Below are positions 1 to 10,398 of a DNA stretch of 64,000 nt, one piece after another. Origin of the DNA: Neurospora crassa OR74A (lineage: Eukaryota > Ascomycota > Sordariomycetes > Sordariales > Sordariaceae). Each line of letters opens with the position of its first letter. Within the stretch, counting starts at the first letter, position 1. The position numbers were made by a program, and so were the translations under genes. Location: assembly GCF_000182925.2 (NCBI RefSeq), contig NC_026501.1, positions 9,589,917 to 9,653,916 of the forward strand, read 5' to 3'. The notes under the pieces were generated by a model that made no database searches, was not told where the DNA came from, and worked only from the letters and a program-made list of their open reading frames with translations.

Positions 1-2
1 TG

Positions 3-1346
3 GCGGATAAGAGGAACAAGTGTAGGGGGGTCATAGTGCGGTACAGGATTGATGAGAGGATGCATGAGGTGAAGGAGGCGGAGGGGCTGGATCTTGATTT
101 GGGTATCGATGTGGATACGAGTGGGAAGGGGGCTCCGGTTTGGAAGAAAGGGGTGCTGGGGTTGAAGGTAATTGACTTTTGGAGGCCGGGAGTGGGGGAT
201 AAGGAGTTGCAGGCTGCGCTAGGAGAGACGACCAGTGGTGTCTTTGGACTACTCAGGGACGTGGATGCTATTCAGATTCACGGTGGCGCGGGGCCGTCGA
301 TGAGCGGGAATGTGGAGTATCCGATCGATGCGAGAATGAGAAGGTACTTGGACATGGAGGAGAATGTCCAAAGGCTCGCGATGGAGCTGGGGTATGAGCA
401 AGTAAGTGAGGAGCAAAAGCCAATGGGTGTGCGGTGGGTGTTGGAATTTCCGCGAGACGCGTTGGGCGACTTATTCGAAATTATGGACAAGTTGTCGAGG
501 AAAAAGCTTGAGGAGAAAGTATGGAAGGAGAGGGAGAGGAAAATCGAGTTTGAAAGGTGCGCAAAGGAGGAAGAATTCAAGGTTATCAATGAGGCTGGCG
601 CCGGCGGAACAAAGTATGTGGAGGATGTGAGCGCGGATATGGATTTCAAGGACATGGCCATGCTTAATGAGATGGAACGATGGGGCCTCCGAAAGGTCCG
701 CACCAGGGCCGACGACGCCAGACGCCGGAACAGTGGAGGCGGCTTGGGACCAGTGCTGTTTTCTGCTAGCCCCTCGCCGTCGGGCAGCGTAAACTCTGAC
801 ACGGATCGCAGCATAGTGCTTCCTTGGGAGGAAAACCCCGGGTCGCGTGGGAGAGCTATCTTGCGATACATCGAGAGAGATAGCCCAGAGTCTGGGGAGG
901 TGGACGGAACCCGGTCGGAAGACGCTATCCCCGAGCAGTCAACCATGTTGGAGCACAAGGAGAGCATCAGTCCAAAGCCCGGCCAAGAGGAGGAAAGCAG
1001 GTCGGAAGGCGACAGCATGTCTAGCCCGGAAATCGCAACACTCTTCAAGGACAAGCAGTCTTCGGATGATGAGATGTTTCCAGATGAAGAGTCTCCCTCG
1101 GAAGACGCCGACGACGAGGGAGACAGATATCACCTCTCTGGGTCTAATAGTCCGGAGAACAAGCCGACTCTTGTTGAACACGTTGGTGTCGATAACGAAA
1201 ACGTTGAGGGTTCTCTCGATGGAAATAAGGATGTCGATGTTAGTGTCAGGCCTGTTGATCCTTCCGATGAGGATTCTCCTCATGACGACTCGGATGATGA
1301 GGCTGTCGACTTGGCGGCTTCTGGCGACGAAAACGATGTTGAGTAG
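3..1346 (+). CDS. Unrecognised acidic protein, 5' end cut by window edge
   Basis: The frame is open from base 3 to the TAG at 1344-1346, so the gene very probably begins left of the window; the GTG at 36 and ATG at 60 are not credible starts. About 447 residues are visible. The first ~230 look folded (mixed hydrophobic and charged, with a Lys/Glu-rich helix near residues 155-190). The remainder is low-complexity and strongly acidic, full of Ser-Asp-Glu runs such as SDDEMFPDEESPSED, typical of casein-kinase-2 target tails in nuclear proteins. I recognise no family. It ends 319 bp before the stop of per1, which runs the other way. A real gene is likely because the frame is long and its composition coherent; function is unknown. 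Confidence 0.65.
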   Translation, partial: ADKRNKCRGVIVRYRIDERMHEVKEAEGLDLDLGIDVDTSGKGAPVWKKGVLGLKVIDFWRPGVGDKELQAALGETTSGVFGLLRDVDAIQIHGGAGPSMSGNVEYPIDARMRRYLDMEENVQRLAMELGYEQVSEEQKPMGVRWVLEFPRDALGDLFEIMDKLSRKKLEEKVWKERERKIEFERCAKEEEFKVINEAGAGGTKYVEDVSADMDFKDMAMLNEMERWGLRKVRTRADDARRRNSGGGLGPVLFSASPSPSGSVNSDTDRSIVLPWEENPGSRGRAILRYIERDSPESGEVDGTRSEDAIPEQSTMLEHKESISPKPGQEEESRSEGDSMSSPEIATLFKDKQSSDDEMFPDEESPSEDADDEGDRYHLSGSNSPENKPTLVEHVGVDNENVEGSLDGNKDVDVSVRPVDPSDEDSPHDDSDDEAVDLAASGDENDVE

Positions 1347-1665
1347 GAAGGTCAGGCGGATGAGAACAAACATGGTGAGAAGCCAGACGAGTACGATGTC
1401 AGGCTGCGCTTGCTCGATTTGCTTGGTGTCAACAGAAGTGCTTCTCCGGACGACGAGAATGAGACCAAGAACAGTGAAGCGAAAGGAAGCATTTGGGGTC
1501 CGGAAGGAGTTTTATGGTCTTGGGTATTGGTGTGAAAACATGAAATCGTCGTTCTCGTCAGCGTTTCGTGTATCAATCCTCTGGATATAGCGTAAACAAA
1601 CATAATGTCTATTCCATTCTGTCAGCGCTCCAACTTGCTGTACACTGTCAGCTTCTCAAACCCTC
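1347..1665. other. Short convergent intergenic spacer
   Basis: This is the spacer between the stop codons of the left-edge gene and per1, presumably holding both 3' UTRs. I see no further gene or repeat in it. Confidence 0.5.
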
Positions 1666-2982
1666 CTAAGATTTGAGCCTCTCGCTCCTCGCCATGTCAT
1701 CCTGCGCGTCTTTAACCAAGAAACTATAACATGAAGTTAGCTTTCCACCTCCTTTTCAACCTCGGACCTTGGAATATACTCACTTATACCAGATAATCGT
1801 CGGCACAATGGTGCCCGCATGCCACAAACTATGCGCATCCACACTCCCCCAAAGCGGCGGGAAATCCAACAGTTCCAAACTCATGGCCACCAACACCCAC
1901 GCCACCACAATACCCGGCCACGCCGCCCACCCCTTCTTCTGCTCCCGGTACCTGGTCCACGAATACCAACTCCACAGCAAATTCTGGATCGCCCCGACCG
2001 CCACGTTGGCCGCCATGTTATACGTGTAATCCCACGCCCACATCTTCAGGTACGTGACATGCGCCACATACATCAAAATGCACAAAGCCGTCCACAGCCG
2101 CAAAAGCGACTCTCGGCGCGGCGTGTCCTTCTTATCCAGCCTAAAGATACGCACGACCGTATAATAAAGTCCGTACAAAACGTTGGCGCCCGCAGCGAAA
2201 TAGTCGAGTTGTTCGGTAACGGGGAAATCCCTCGTGTGAAAAACGGCGCTGAAGAACCACGAGGCCATACCGACGTAGGAGAGCAAGATGTACCATTTCC
2301 GTAAGGGGTAGGAGGGCGGGATGTTGGGGAGGATTTTGGTGTAGAGACCCTGGTAGTGAGCCCAGAAGTTGCCGAGCGAGAAGAGAACGGAGAGGGGTTC
2401 TTGCATCCCGAGAAAACGGATAAAGGGCCATTTGCCGTGGTATTGGACGACTGGGTGCGGGAGGGGGGGAGGAGATTGGGAGAGGCGCGAGGAGGTGGTG
2501 AGGTGTTGGCAGGTGTAGTCGCATTCGGAGGGGCAGGACCAGAGGAGGAGACGGCGGTGGAGGGCTGGGAGGAAGTGGTTAGTTAGATCGTTTGTGGTGT
2601 TGACGACAAAGGTAGCGTAGGTAGCTAGATAGTGGATGAGAAGAGGGAAGGGGGAAAGGGGGAAGACGTACGAATGGGCGTTTGGTGTTCAGCGTCCGGA
2701 CCGCAGTTTTCGCGTTCGCAGACCTAGTTGGTACCAGTACAGCGTCAGTTGGTCTCTCTCTCTTTCTGTCCTGGTTCCCTCTTGTCTTTCCGAAGCAATG
2801 CTGTGCTTCTTCCTCCAGGTTGGAAGACAACCCACCCTTATACACTCTTGGAATTCAGGCAGTCGATCACCGATGGATGCCGCGACGGGTGTAGCTAGCG
2901 CGACGAAGCCTAGCAGGAGCAATTGCTGTATCGACAGAAAGCTGGGAGCCCCGCCCGGTTTAGATGTGACGTTGAACTTCAT
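1666..2982 (-). CDS. per1: Per1/PGAP3-type GPI phospholipid-remodelling protein
   Basis: Four exons on the minus strand: 2982-2836, 2723-2672, 2564-1784 and 1723-1666, giving 345 aa. Introns have GTGGGT, GTACGT and GTGAGT donors. The Per1 family acts in the ER on GPI anchors, removing the sn-2 acyl chain so that the lipid can be remodelled. Visible support: a signal peptide at residues 1-36, then the family's Cys-rich lumenal segment (GDRLPEFQECIR, VCERENCGPDAEHQTPI, LWSCPSECDYTCQH) which is assembled only when exons 1-3 are joined. Next come VQYHGKWPF and several membrane segments carrying the family motifs FHTRDF and LDYFAAGANVLYG, and the conserved SLWHAGT. The tiny last exon restores the usual end (WYNFLVKDAQDD...) instead of the premature stop seen without splicing. 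Family identity is secure; boundaries of exon 2 are well supported by motif continuity. Confidence 0.93.
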
Positions 2983-4562
2983 TGTGTGGGCATTGGATGG
3001 CGGAGTCGAGTTCGATGGTGTTTGCGGCTCAGCTCCGAGTATCGAGTTGTTGGAGCTCAGAGGAGCTTGGAGGACGAAGAGGGAGACGCGTGTGGTTGTG
3101 GTTCGGCGCGGTGCAGGGTGAGTGAGGTTGGTGGTAAGTAGCTTGATGGTTCGATACCTAGCTCGGGTTCGGGGTCTCGGGGTGTTGCGTCAGACCGAAT
3201 AGGTACCTATCGAGTCTAGCTAGCGACGGTCGGGAACTATTATTGCGACCACAAGCTGAACTGTGAAGCTGTAGAGAAAAGCGGCAGTGTCAATTGAAGA
3301 TGTTAATCGATCCGAACCCCGGAATTCGGATGCCGCGGTTGGCGTTGGCATTCAGCGGGGCAACGCTAACTTAATACCTAAAGATGAATGAATGAAAGTC
3401 TCCGGGTGGGACAAGGCGCAGGGGCGGGCGGGCTGTAGTGGGCGGGCTGGGCGGCAGCACTATGTAACCCCACTCACCTACTGCTGTCCCGCTTCGGGCG
3501 GGAGGCGCCGAACAGGTGTGGGTTCAAGCGTCGCCTTGCTGGGCAGCGGGCAACAACACGTCAAACTCCGGAGACTGGGACCGCAGCCGGGGCCGGGGCA
3601 ACATGTACTTCCGGCGTGGATCGAGTGGATTTATCAAGACCCGGTAAGGTTTTGAGGACGACTGTTTATAAAGGGATTTGAGTATGTCCCGATATGGAAC
3701 CCTGCGAGTGTGCAGTGAGTCGTGTGTAGGTAGGTATTTTTTGGAGTCTTGTTTCACAAGTCACATTCTTGTGGGCTGTTGGTCCAATGTCACTGGATGA
3801 TTGAACAAAAGCGGAATGTACACAATAGAGAACGAGTAGGTCTATCGAGCTTGATTGATGTCAAGACATGGCCAAGTCACCAAGCTGCAATGTTGAGCTA
3901 TATGCGAGTATAAGCCTTTAATGATCGAACAATGTGCGCTAGAGACGAGTATTGCAAGCTCAAATGTGTCTGAGTAAATAAAATATCTGCGTGATATGAG
4001 AATCTAAGTAGGCTGGAAGAAAGAAATTAGATATGCTGTGAGGTGAGCTTCGCTATTGACGCCGTTCCATGTGGCAAGTACATGACCAAAACCCGTGAGG
4101 AAAAAAAGAGGAGAGGAAAATACCAATCAGTCGCCATGTACTGTTTAACCATGGTACGGTTGAGTGTACAGAGAGTAGAGCGAAGTAAAGAGGTCCGTTC
4201 CAAAGACAACAAAAGTCCAAAAGAAAAAGAAGAAAAGATACCAAGTATGCAAAGAAAGAAATGCCTCGCGGCACAATAAGTAACTGGCGCCAGTGCCACC
4301 ACGTTGCCTACCTACTGACCGTGAGAAGTCACTGGTAGCAGCTCTCCAAGGAAATTCGTCCATACTCCTTCAATACAAACGCCGAGGCATGTGGATGCCA
4401 CCAGACATATGCTTTCATAAACGCCATGAACCCCGACTTTCTCCGCCGGCCATGTAGTAGTAGTAGGTAAGGAGAAACACTCTTATAACGCCGTTCCTCC
4501 GTAAAGCATAATCATACGCAAGAACACCCCATCCCAGAAGCAAAAGAAATGAACGGTGTGAC
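2983..4562. other. Intergenic region upstream of per1
   Basis: About 1.6 kb with no supported gene. It holds the per1 promoter and, at its far end, the 3' UTR of the minus-strand 764-aa gene. A GGTACC-centred word (ataggtacctat) lies at 3199-3210, one of a dispersed set. Confidence 0.4.
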
Positions 4563-6857
4563 TCAAAACGGACTTCCAGACCTCCTCCTCCCCCCTTCCC
4601 CACCCCTCCGTCTACTCAACTCCCTTAACCGCTGCCTCAAATCCGCCATCCTCCCACCTCTTGTTGTTTCGCTTCCGCTGCCGCTTCCACTTGCGCTTCC
4701 ACTTCCAGTGCTGTTGGTCCTGCTAGCCTCTGGTCGGGGTCTCTGGAGTTCACTGATCGACTCCTGGCTCCGCCTCCCGCCACGCATCTGCCCTTGATTC
4801 ATAGCCTGCTGCATCAACGCAGCTGGTCCACGACCAAGCATCCCCAGATCTACACTCTGTCCGTGTCCCGGTCTTCGAATGTGGCCGTGGCGCGTAGCGG
4901 AGAAAGTAGAGGTAAAACTCAACGGCGATCCCAGCCTGGCAGGTGGTTGGGCATTGGACTCTTCTTGTGAAGGTTGGGCGACATGGAAAGGAGTAAAGCC
5001 GAGGATTGCTGGCATGCTAATGGAGCTGGGAAGACATGGACCCTGTGCCGGTGCCTCAGATGGGATTGGAGCAGCAGCAAGATCGGCACCGGTGGAAGTA
5101 GACCTTGGGATAAACAACTCGTCAAATCGGTGGCCTAGGGTTGAACTGAATTCGGTTGAGCTTCGGCCTCTGGTAGTGCTGGAGGTGGTGGTTCCCTCTT
5201 CTACCTTTGGCCTGGAGTCTACTGCTGCTGCTACTGCTGTTACAGAATCAGGAGCAGGAGCAGGAGCAGTCTTTTTTCTGTGGTCTCCACCCTGCGAATG
5301 CGTGTTCCTCCGCTTACCAGGCGCACTGGATCGGTTGAGTCTTACGGGGCTTTGGAGTCTGCCTGTTGTCGGCCGGCTATGTTGACCCGGGAGGGAATGG
5401 GAGATCGTCTGCCCCCTTTTGCGAGTGGTGATTGCGCCGATTGCGGCGGCAAGGGAGGCTGACGAGGAAGGACCATAGCTTTGCGGTTGGGCTGGCTCAG
5501 GGTCGTCAAAGTCTGCTTGTCCAGCAGATCTGGGGAAGGGGCCGAATAATGGAGAGCCAAGACGGCCCCGTAGTGGCTCCTGATCTGCGTCATGTGGCTG
5601 CCGTTGTGGGATGGGAATGGGTTGTAGAGCTTCAAAGATGCTTAGACTTGATCTCGTCAACTGTGCCAATGGCCCTTGTGGCTGCATGTGCTCAGATGTG
5701 GACAACGTAAGAGACATGGACATGTCCCCTGTCGCAAACGGCCGCTCCGCCCTGGGCGTCTGGACAGATTGCATCGGAGTTACGCTTCGAGAGAGGAAGC
5801 GGTGGTTCTTAGCTGCCGCTGCTGCCTTTTGACGGCATAACTCCCTTAGCTGCGCCCTCGTGGCTGCTTGCGTGTGCGGCCAGCACATGAACGTCCCTGC
5901 CCCCTCGGCGCTCCCACCGGCAGTGCTCCTTTGCGCTTTCGACCCCCGCCAGGTGCGAATGGCTTCGCGGGCAACTCGTGCGCACACTCCTTCCGGTGGA
6001 ATGCAGTTCTTGCCCATGCGAAACGGCGTGACTTTGGGGTCTTGCAGGTAGAGGGAGTAGTAAGACCAGAGGTGATCGTTCATCGGCTTGGTCCAGGGGG
6101 CTTTCTTTCTCGGTAATTTCGATTGGAGGTTGGCTTCCTTGGAGGAGGTGGTGGTGGTGGTGGATAATTGTTGCAGGGTCTCGGTTGGTTCGTCAAAGTC
6201 AAGAAGACCTGCTGTGCCGAAATCATGTAGAGTGTCCTCCTTCCCGTCGAGGGAGGCGATTTCAAGGTCACATTCGTCGGTTTCTTCGTCTCCGGAGAGT
6301 TGAGACCATTGGCTCGGAAAGGAGTCGCTGGTCTGGGTGGACTGGGACGTTGATGGCCTGCTTATGTCGTCGTCATCCTCTTCAGGTGTTGACTCGAAGC
6401 TACTGGTTGAACCAAGGGTCCAGTCCGGGTATCGACGGGGTGTTAATGTTGGTAGCGCCATGGTGGTTGGTACTGGTGTCTTTGGTCCTGCGTCTGAATA
6501 CGCCCTGGCCCGGGGGATTTGCAAGGACAGGGAGTCTTGATAGGGTTCTGGAGAGAAGGGACGCATGGTAAAGTCCTCTGGGTCTGACTCTGGCTCTTCG
6601 ATACTGGGGATGGCGAGGTCTGCTGCTGCTACGGAAGCCAGGAATTGCTGTGACGCAGCGAGCTGGTTCGAAGTGGTGCGTCTCTTGACTTTGAGACGGG
6701 GTCTGGGAGGCGAAGGAATTTGGGGAAAGCCGTCATGTTCTGGAATTAGGTTTATAGGCGTCCTTGGTCCTTCGCTGGCGTCGGGAAGTTCGAGCGCGAC
6801 GGCATAGCGAAAGTCGCGTGGCATTGTTACACGCCCGGAGGAATGTTGTTGGTCCAT
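4563..6857 (-). CDS. Conserved-looking 764-aa protein of unknown function
   Basis: A single uninterrupted frame of 764 codons with a start at 6857. I do not recognise the family with certainty. Most of the protein is predicted disordered: Pro/Ser/Thr-rich with an acidic stretch (PEEDDDDIS) near residue 160 and a basic, Arg-rich tail (LRELSRRRGGEGGRRRSG) at the C terminus. One ordered island, roughly residues 253-355, stands out: it opens PWTKPMNDHLWSYYSLYLQD, continues TPFRMGKNCIPPEGVCARVA and REAIRTWRGSK, and after a Gly/Ala linker has FMCWPHTQAATRAQLREL. Its Trp/aromatic content and basic helices suggest a protein or DNA interaction module. The composition and the Ser-Pro sites suggest a phosphorylated nuclear or cell-cortex regulator, but that is inference. 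The start has no in-frame rival upstream. Confidence 0.7.
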   Translation of the reverse strand: MDQQHSSGRVTMPRDFRYAVALELPDASEGPRTPINLIPEHDGFPQIPSPPRPRLKVKRRTTSNQLAASQQFLASVAAADLAIPSIEEPESDPEDFTMRPFSPEPYQDSLSLQIPRARAYSDAGPKTPVPTTMALPTLTPRRYPDWTLGSTSSFESTPEEDDDDISRPSTSQSTQTSDSFPSQWSQLSGDEETDECDLEIASLDGKEDTLHDFGTAGLLDFDEPTETLQQLSTTTTTSSKEANLQSKLPRKKAPWTKPMNDHLWSYYSLYLQDPKVTPFRMGKNCIPPEGVCARVAREAIRTWRGSKAQRSTAGGSAEGAGTFMCWPHTQAATRAQLRELCRQKAAAAAKNHRFLSRSVTPMQSVQTPRAERPFATGDMSMSLTLSTSEHMQPQGPLAQLTRSSLSIFEALQPIPIPQRQPHDADQEPLRGRLGSPLFGPFPRSAGQADFDDPEPAQPQSYGPSSSASLAAAIGAITTRKRGQTISHSLPGQHSRPTTGRLQSPVRLNRSSAPGKRRNTHSQGGDHRKKTAPAPAPDSVTAVAAAVDSRPKVEEGTTTSSTTRGRSSTEFSSTLGHRFDELFIPRSTSTGADLAAAPIPSEAPAQGPCLPSSISMPAILGFTPFHVAQPSQEESNAQPPARLGSPLSFTSTFSATRHGHIRRPGHGQSVDLGMLGRGPAALMQQAMNQGQMRGGRRSQESISELQRPRPEASRTNSTGSGSASGSGSGSETTRGGRMADLRQRLRELSRRRGGEGGRRRSGSPF

Positions 6858-7116
6858 TATGTCTTATACAAGCGTCATGCGGTATTGGGTTGGGACGGGA
6901 AGAGCAAGGGATGAATAAAAGGGTAGTAATAAGTTGAAACAGGCGCGAGCGAGGTCGGCGACGAGGACTCGATGGCGCGGCGAATGTGGTGTTGAGAAGT
7001 CGAGTGTCGCCAAATGAGTGGTGAAAAGGTACCAAGGGAAGGGCGACAGGAGAGGAAGATCCCAGGCGGTTGATAGTCGGCGCAAGCCGTCTCTTTGTCG
7101 CAAAGGCGGTCGGATA

Positions 7117-7150
7117 GTCGGTCGGTCGGTCGGTCGGTCGGTCGGTCGGT
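7117..7150. repeat. (GTCG)n tetranucleotide microsatellite
   Basis: Eight perfect GTCG units plus a partial one, in the presumed promoter or 5' leader of the 764-aa gene. Confidence 0.95.
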
Positions 7151-7198
7151 CTTTGTTGATGTTACGCGACGCGACGACCTGGCCGTCAAGGTGTTGTG

Positions 7199-7221
7199 GA
7201 TGCGATGCGATGCGATGCGAT
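7199..7221. repeat. (GCGAT)n pentanucleotide microsatellite
   Basis: About four tandem copies of TGCGA/GCGAT, some 50 bp from the GTCG tract. Confidence 0.9.
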
Positions 7222-10200
7222 ACAAAACAAAAGAGATGAAATGGCGGACCAAATGGGGATGGCTGGGGTGCGGCAGGCAGAGAGGCCGAATCGGCGGAAT
7301 TAAAGGAACCAAGGACGTACTATGTACGTGTACAAGTCAAGAAAAAAGCAAAAGGATTGATGGGCAGAAGCAGAAGTACCGACTGGACTGTAGAAGATGG
7401 GTGTAGTACTGTGCCAATTGTTATGGTGAAACACGATGCGGTCGTGGTCGTGGTCCGTCGTGATCGGCGTTAAGTGGTAGTCGGCGTGGTCGGCGTGGCT
7501 CGTTATCGCGTTCAAGCTGTATTGTCGTTGCGTCTGCAAGGGAAGAAAGAGGGGACTGAGCTCGAGACTGCTGCAGTGTCGGATGGTTGGGGGAAATTAG
7601 GTGTTGGTTGTTGCTGTTGCTGTTCAATTGTTGCTGGTGTTTGGCGTCGTCAAGGTGAACTTTGCGGAAAAGAGCGAGTGCCGGAGTGGAAAGGGTCAAT
7701 CAATCAATTAATCAAGTGAGCGGAAGGTCTCAGTCGCAAGTGCGCGCGGGCGGCCGTCTTTTGCTGCCAACTTTCTTGTCTTGAGATGGAATATGGAAGC
7801 AGGCGGATGATGCGACCAAAACGCCGGGGTTTGTGGGAAATGCGCCAGAAGCGCGCACCTAAAATTGAGCAATTCGCAAAGAGGTGAAGTCGCAAAAAAA
7901 GAGAGAGCCGCAAAGATGACAAGAGCAAGAGGGGGAGGACCAAGTAGAAGTGGTGAGTGGTTGCAGGGACGAGCCGATGGAACTCGGGTCGTTGGACTCT
8001 GCGTGGATGCGGTCGATATGCGATAGCGAGGGCAAGGGTCCGTCAAAAGTGGGAATGGATGAGCTATGTATGTGTATGTATAAGTATAATGTATGTAGGT
8101 ACAAGGCAAGGTCGTACAGTAGCTTCATCAGCCTCGGGAATCAGATCAGCCAGAGATGGAAAGAGGACGGAACGAACAGGGACAAGGGCCGGGGCATCTC
8201 TCTTGAGTTCCTGTCAATTCAGTTACATAGTTCCCTCGGATATGACATCTCTTGTCTCTTGACAACCACACCATGTCAACAACAACATCCATGTCAACAT
8301 AGACACAGGTAGATATCTATATATATACAAACCCCAAGATCAGCCAGTGGTGAACCAACATGGACGACCGACAACAACAACAACAACTCAAGGGTCCGTT
8401 GTCCACCTGTCGCGGCACGGAAGCCGGCTCTTAACTCTGACACTTGAAGCCCGCAGTGGAGTTCATGCCGAACGGCGTGGAGTTGCTTGGATGTGGAGAG
8501 ATGGAGGCCGCCGCTTCACAAGTGTAACCCAGCTTCAACGACAACATCAACACAACATCACAACACCAACATCAACAATAACAATTACATCGACAGTTTA
8601 AACATGAGATCCAATCTGGAAGCGAAGGCAGCAGCAATGGTACTGACTACTGGCAGAGAGACCGGCCGTCCGCGGAATCATCATGGCGTGAAGAACCAGT
8701 GATCGCCCCCCTCGGACCGTTCCATGAAGAAAGTCCAACGCGTCGTGAACGCGATCCCAACGTCTTAGCGGCGGCTTGTGATTGGCCACTCACAAAAACA
8801 ACCGACCATCCAGGACGCGTCCCATGTTGTTCATGTTGTTCCCAAAATGGACGACACAGAGCGAAGACTCGGGAACCTCAGCGGTCACCCACACACCCAC
8901 TTGTCACCACGGCCAGTGATGTAATCTGCAGCGCTAAAAACTAAAAAGTACTTAGTACTGTAACCTCATGTGAGCACTGCCGCCGGAGACAGGGTTTCTT
9001 TCTTTTCGATGCCGATTTCCATATGTACTAGTGTAGTTCCTGCTGTCGTCGACTTTTTGGACTTTTGACGGATTTGCCGATTTACCTACCCATCCAGACC
9101 TGGGAGATGGAGATGAGAACAGAGGTGAAGGGAGGAACAGAAGGGAGAAAGTGACGGCCAATCTGCGAGAGATGAGGGAGAGGGCGGGAGGAGGTGCAGC
9201 TGCACGTCGGCCTTACTCAACTTCCTGCCGTCTAGTCTACCATAATCGGCCTGTTAAAAGATTGAGTCGCTGTTGTTGATCGATTGTCGCCTCACCATCG
9301 TGCTTGAGAAGGTTTGAGAGTATTCGTGGCGTTACCATCAGAAGATGCGACATCTCATTGATAAAATAACACTCGATCGCTTGTCGATGATGATGATGGT
9401 AGCCGAGAGCAGCTGTGAGGGGAACGACCGGGGCGATTGAAATGGTGGGGTTCGATGCAGTGCAGTGGTCAATGCACGGGTACGCGGTGTACATCCATAC
9501 ATTCAGCCAATGACGCGACCTTTCGGTTTCGCGTTCTGTAGCACCGAACTGGATGAACTGGATGTCCGTCCCGTCTGTTGTTCCTGTTCAATCCTCTTGT
9601 CTGGGTCCGGTTCTCAGTCATATCTGGATGAAATGTCAAAATCATAAGGAAAACTGTGGACGAATCTCAGGATGAGACCAATTCGGACTTTATCTGCGTC
9701 CTAGTACTTGTGACTGTACTAGGGGCCCGTCATGCCCCAGGCTCCCGTCTTGTTGACATCAAACTTGAAGCCATGATGACGATGGCATTGAGCTTGGGCA
9801 CAGTAACAAGACCAGTTAAAAATTCGTCGTGGTAATGCGTAGACTCTTAACAACCAGGATAAGAGCTCATTGCGGGGTCAAAGCATAGGGTGGGGTCGTG
9901 ACTGGGGTTGGACGGGAGTGTTCAGATTCAGAATTCAGTTCCCGTCTCGTTCGTTCAAACAACAATCATTTCTCGCGGCGTCAACAGTCCGTCCCTCGCC
10001 TTTGTTTTTATTGTCGGTCGGCGATTGAAGCTCGATCATTGAAAGGGCCCTCTATAAAGCATATTCTCGTTCAGTGATCTTCTTGATCCGGTTCTCCCAC
10101 TTTCGGCAGTCAGTGCTTCTACCCAAGGTACTACTTTGTACACCAGTTGAGCTGGGCAGGAACAGCCAGTGTAGCTCCAGGTCCTTCCCACTCTGGGTGA

Positions 10201-10398
10201 ACTACACAATCCAGCAGCTGTGATGATTGGCTGAATCACAGCTGTGTGGAGCTCCCGGCCGTCTTGCTGGCCGACATTGGGCATCATCGGCGTCAGTTCC
10301 TTCGCATGATCTTTGAACTTTGCTTTCTTTTCTTCCTTTGGCTTTCGATTTCAAGTTCCTCCTGGAGTGATATTTCAGCTCCTCAGTTTACCCAAAAG

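Larger units (their letters stand above)
6858..10398. other. 3.5-kb divergent intergenic region
   Basis: The region between the divergently transcribed 764-aa gene and rtg2. It contains a (GTCG)n tract at 7117-7150, a (GCGAT)n tract near 7199-7221, CAA/CAACA-rich leader-like sequence around 8371-8600, and many short frames with no coding character. No gene is supported. It probably carries long 5' leaders and promoters for both neighbours. Confidence 0.45.
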
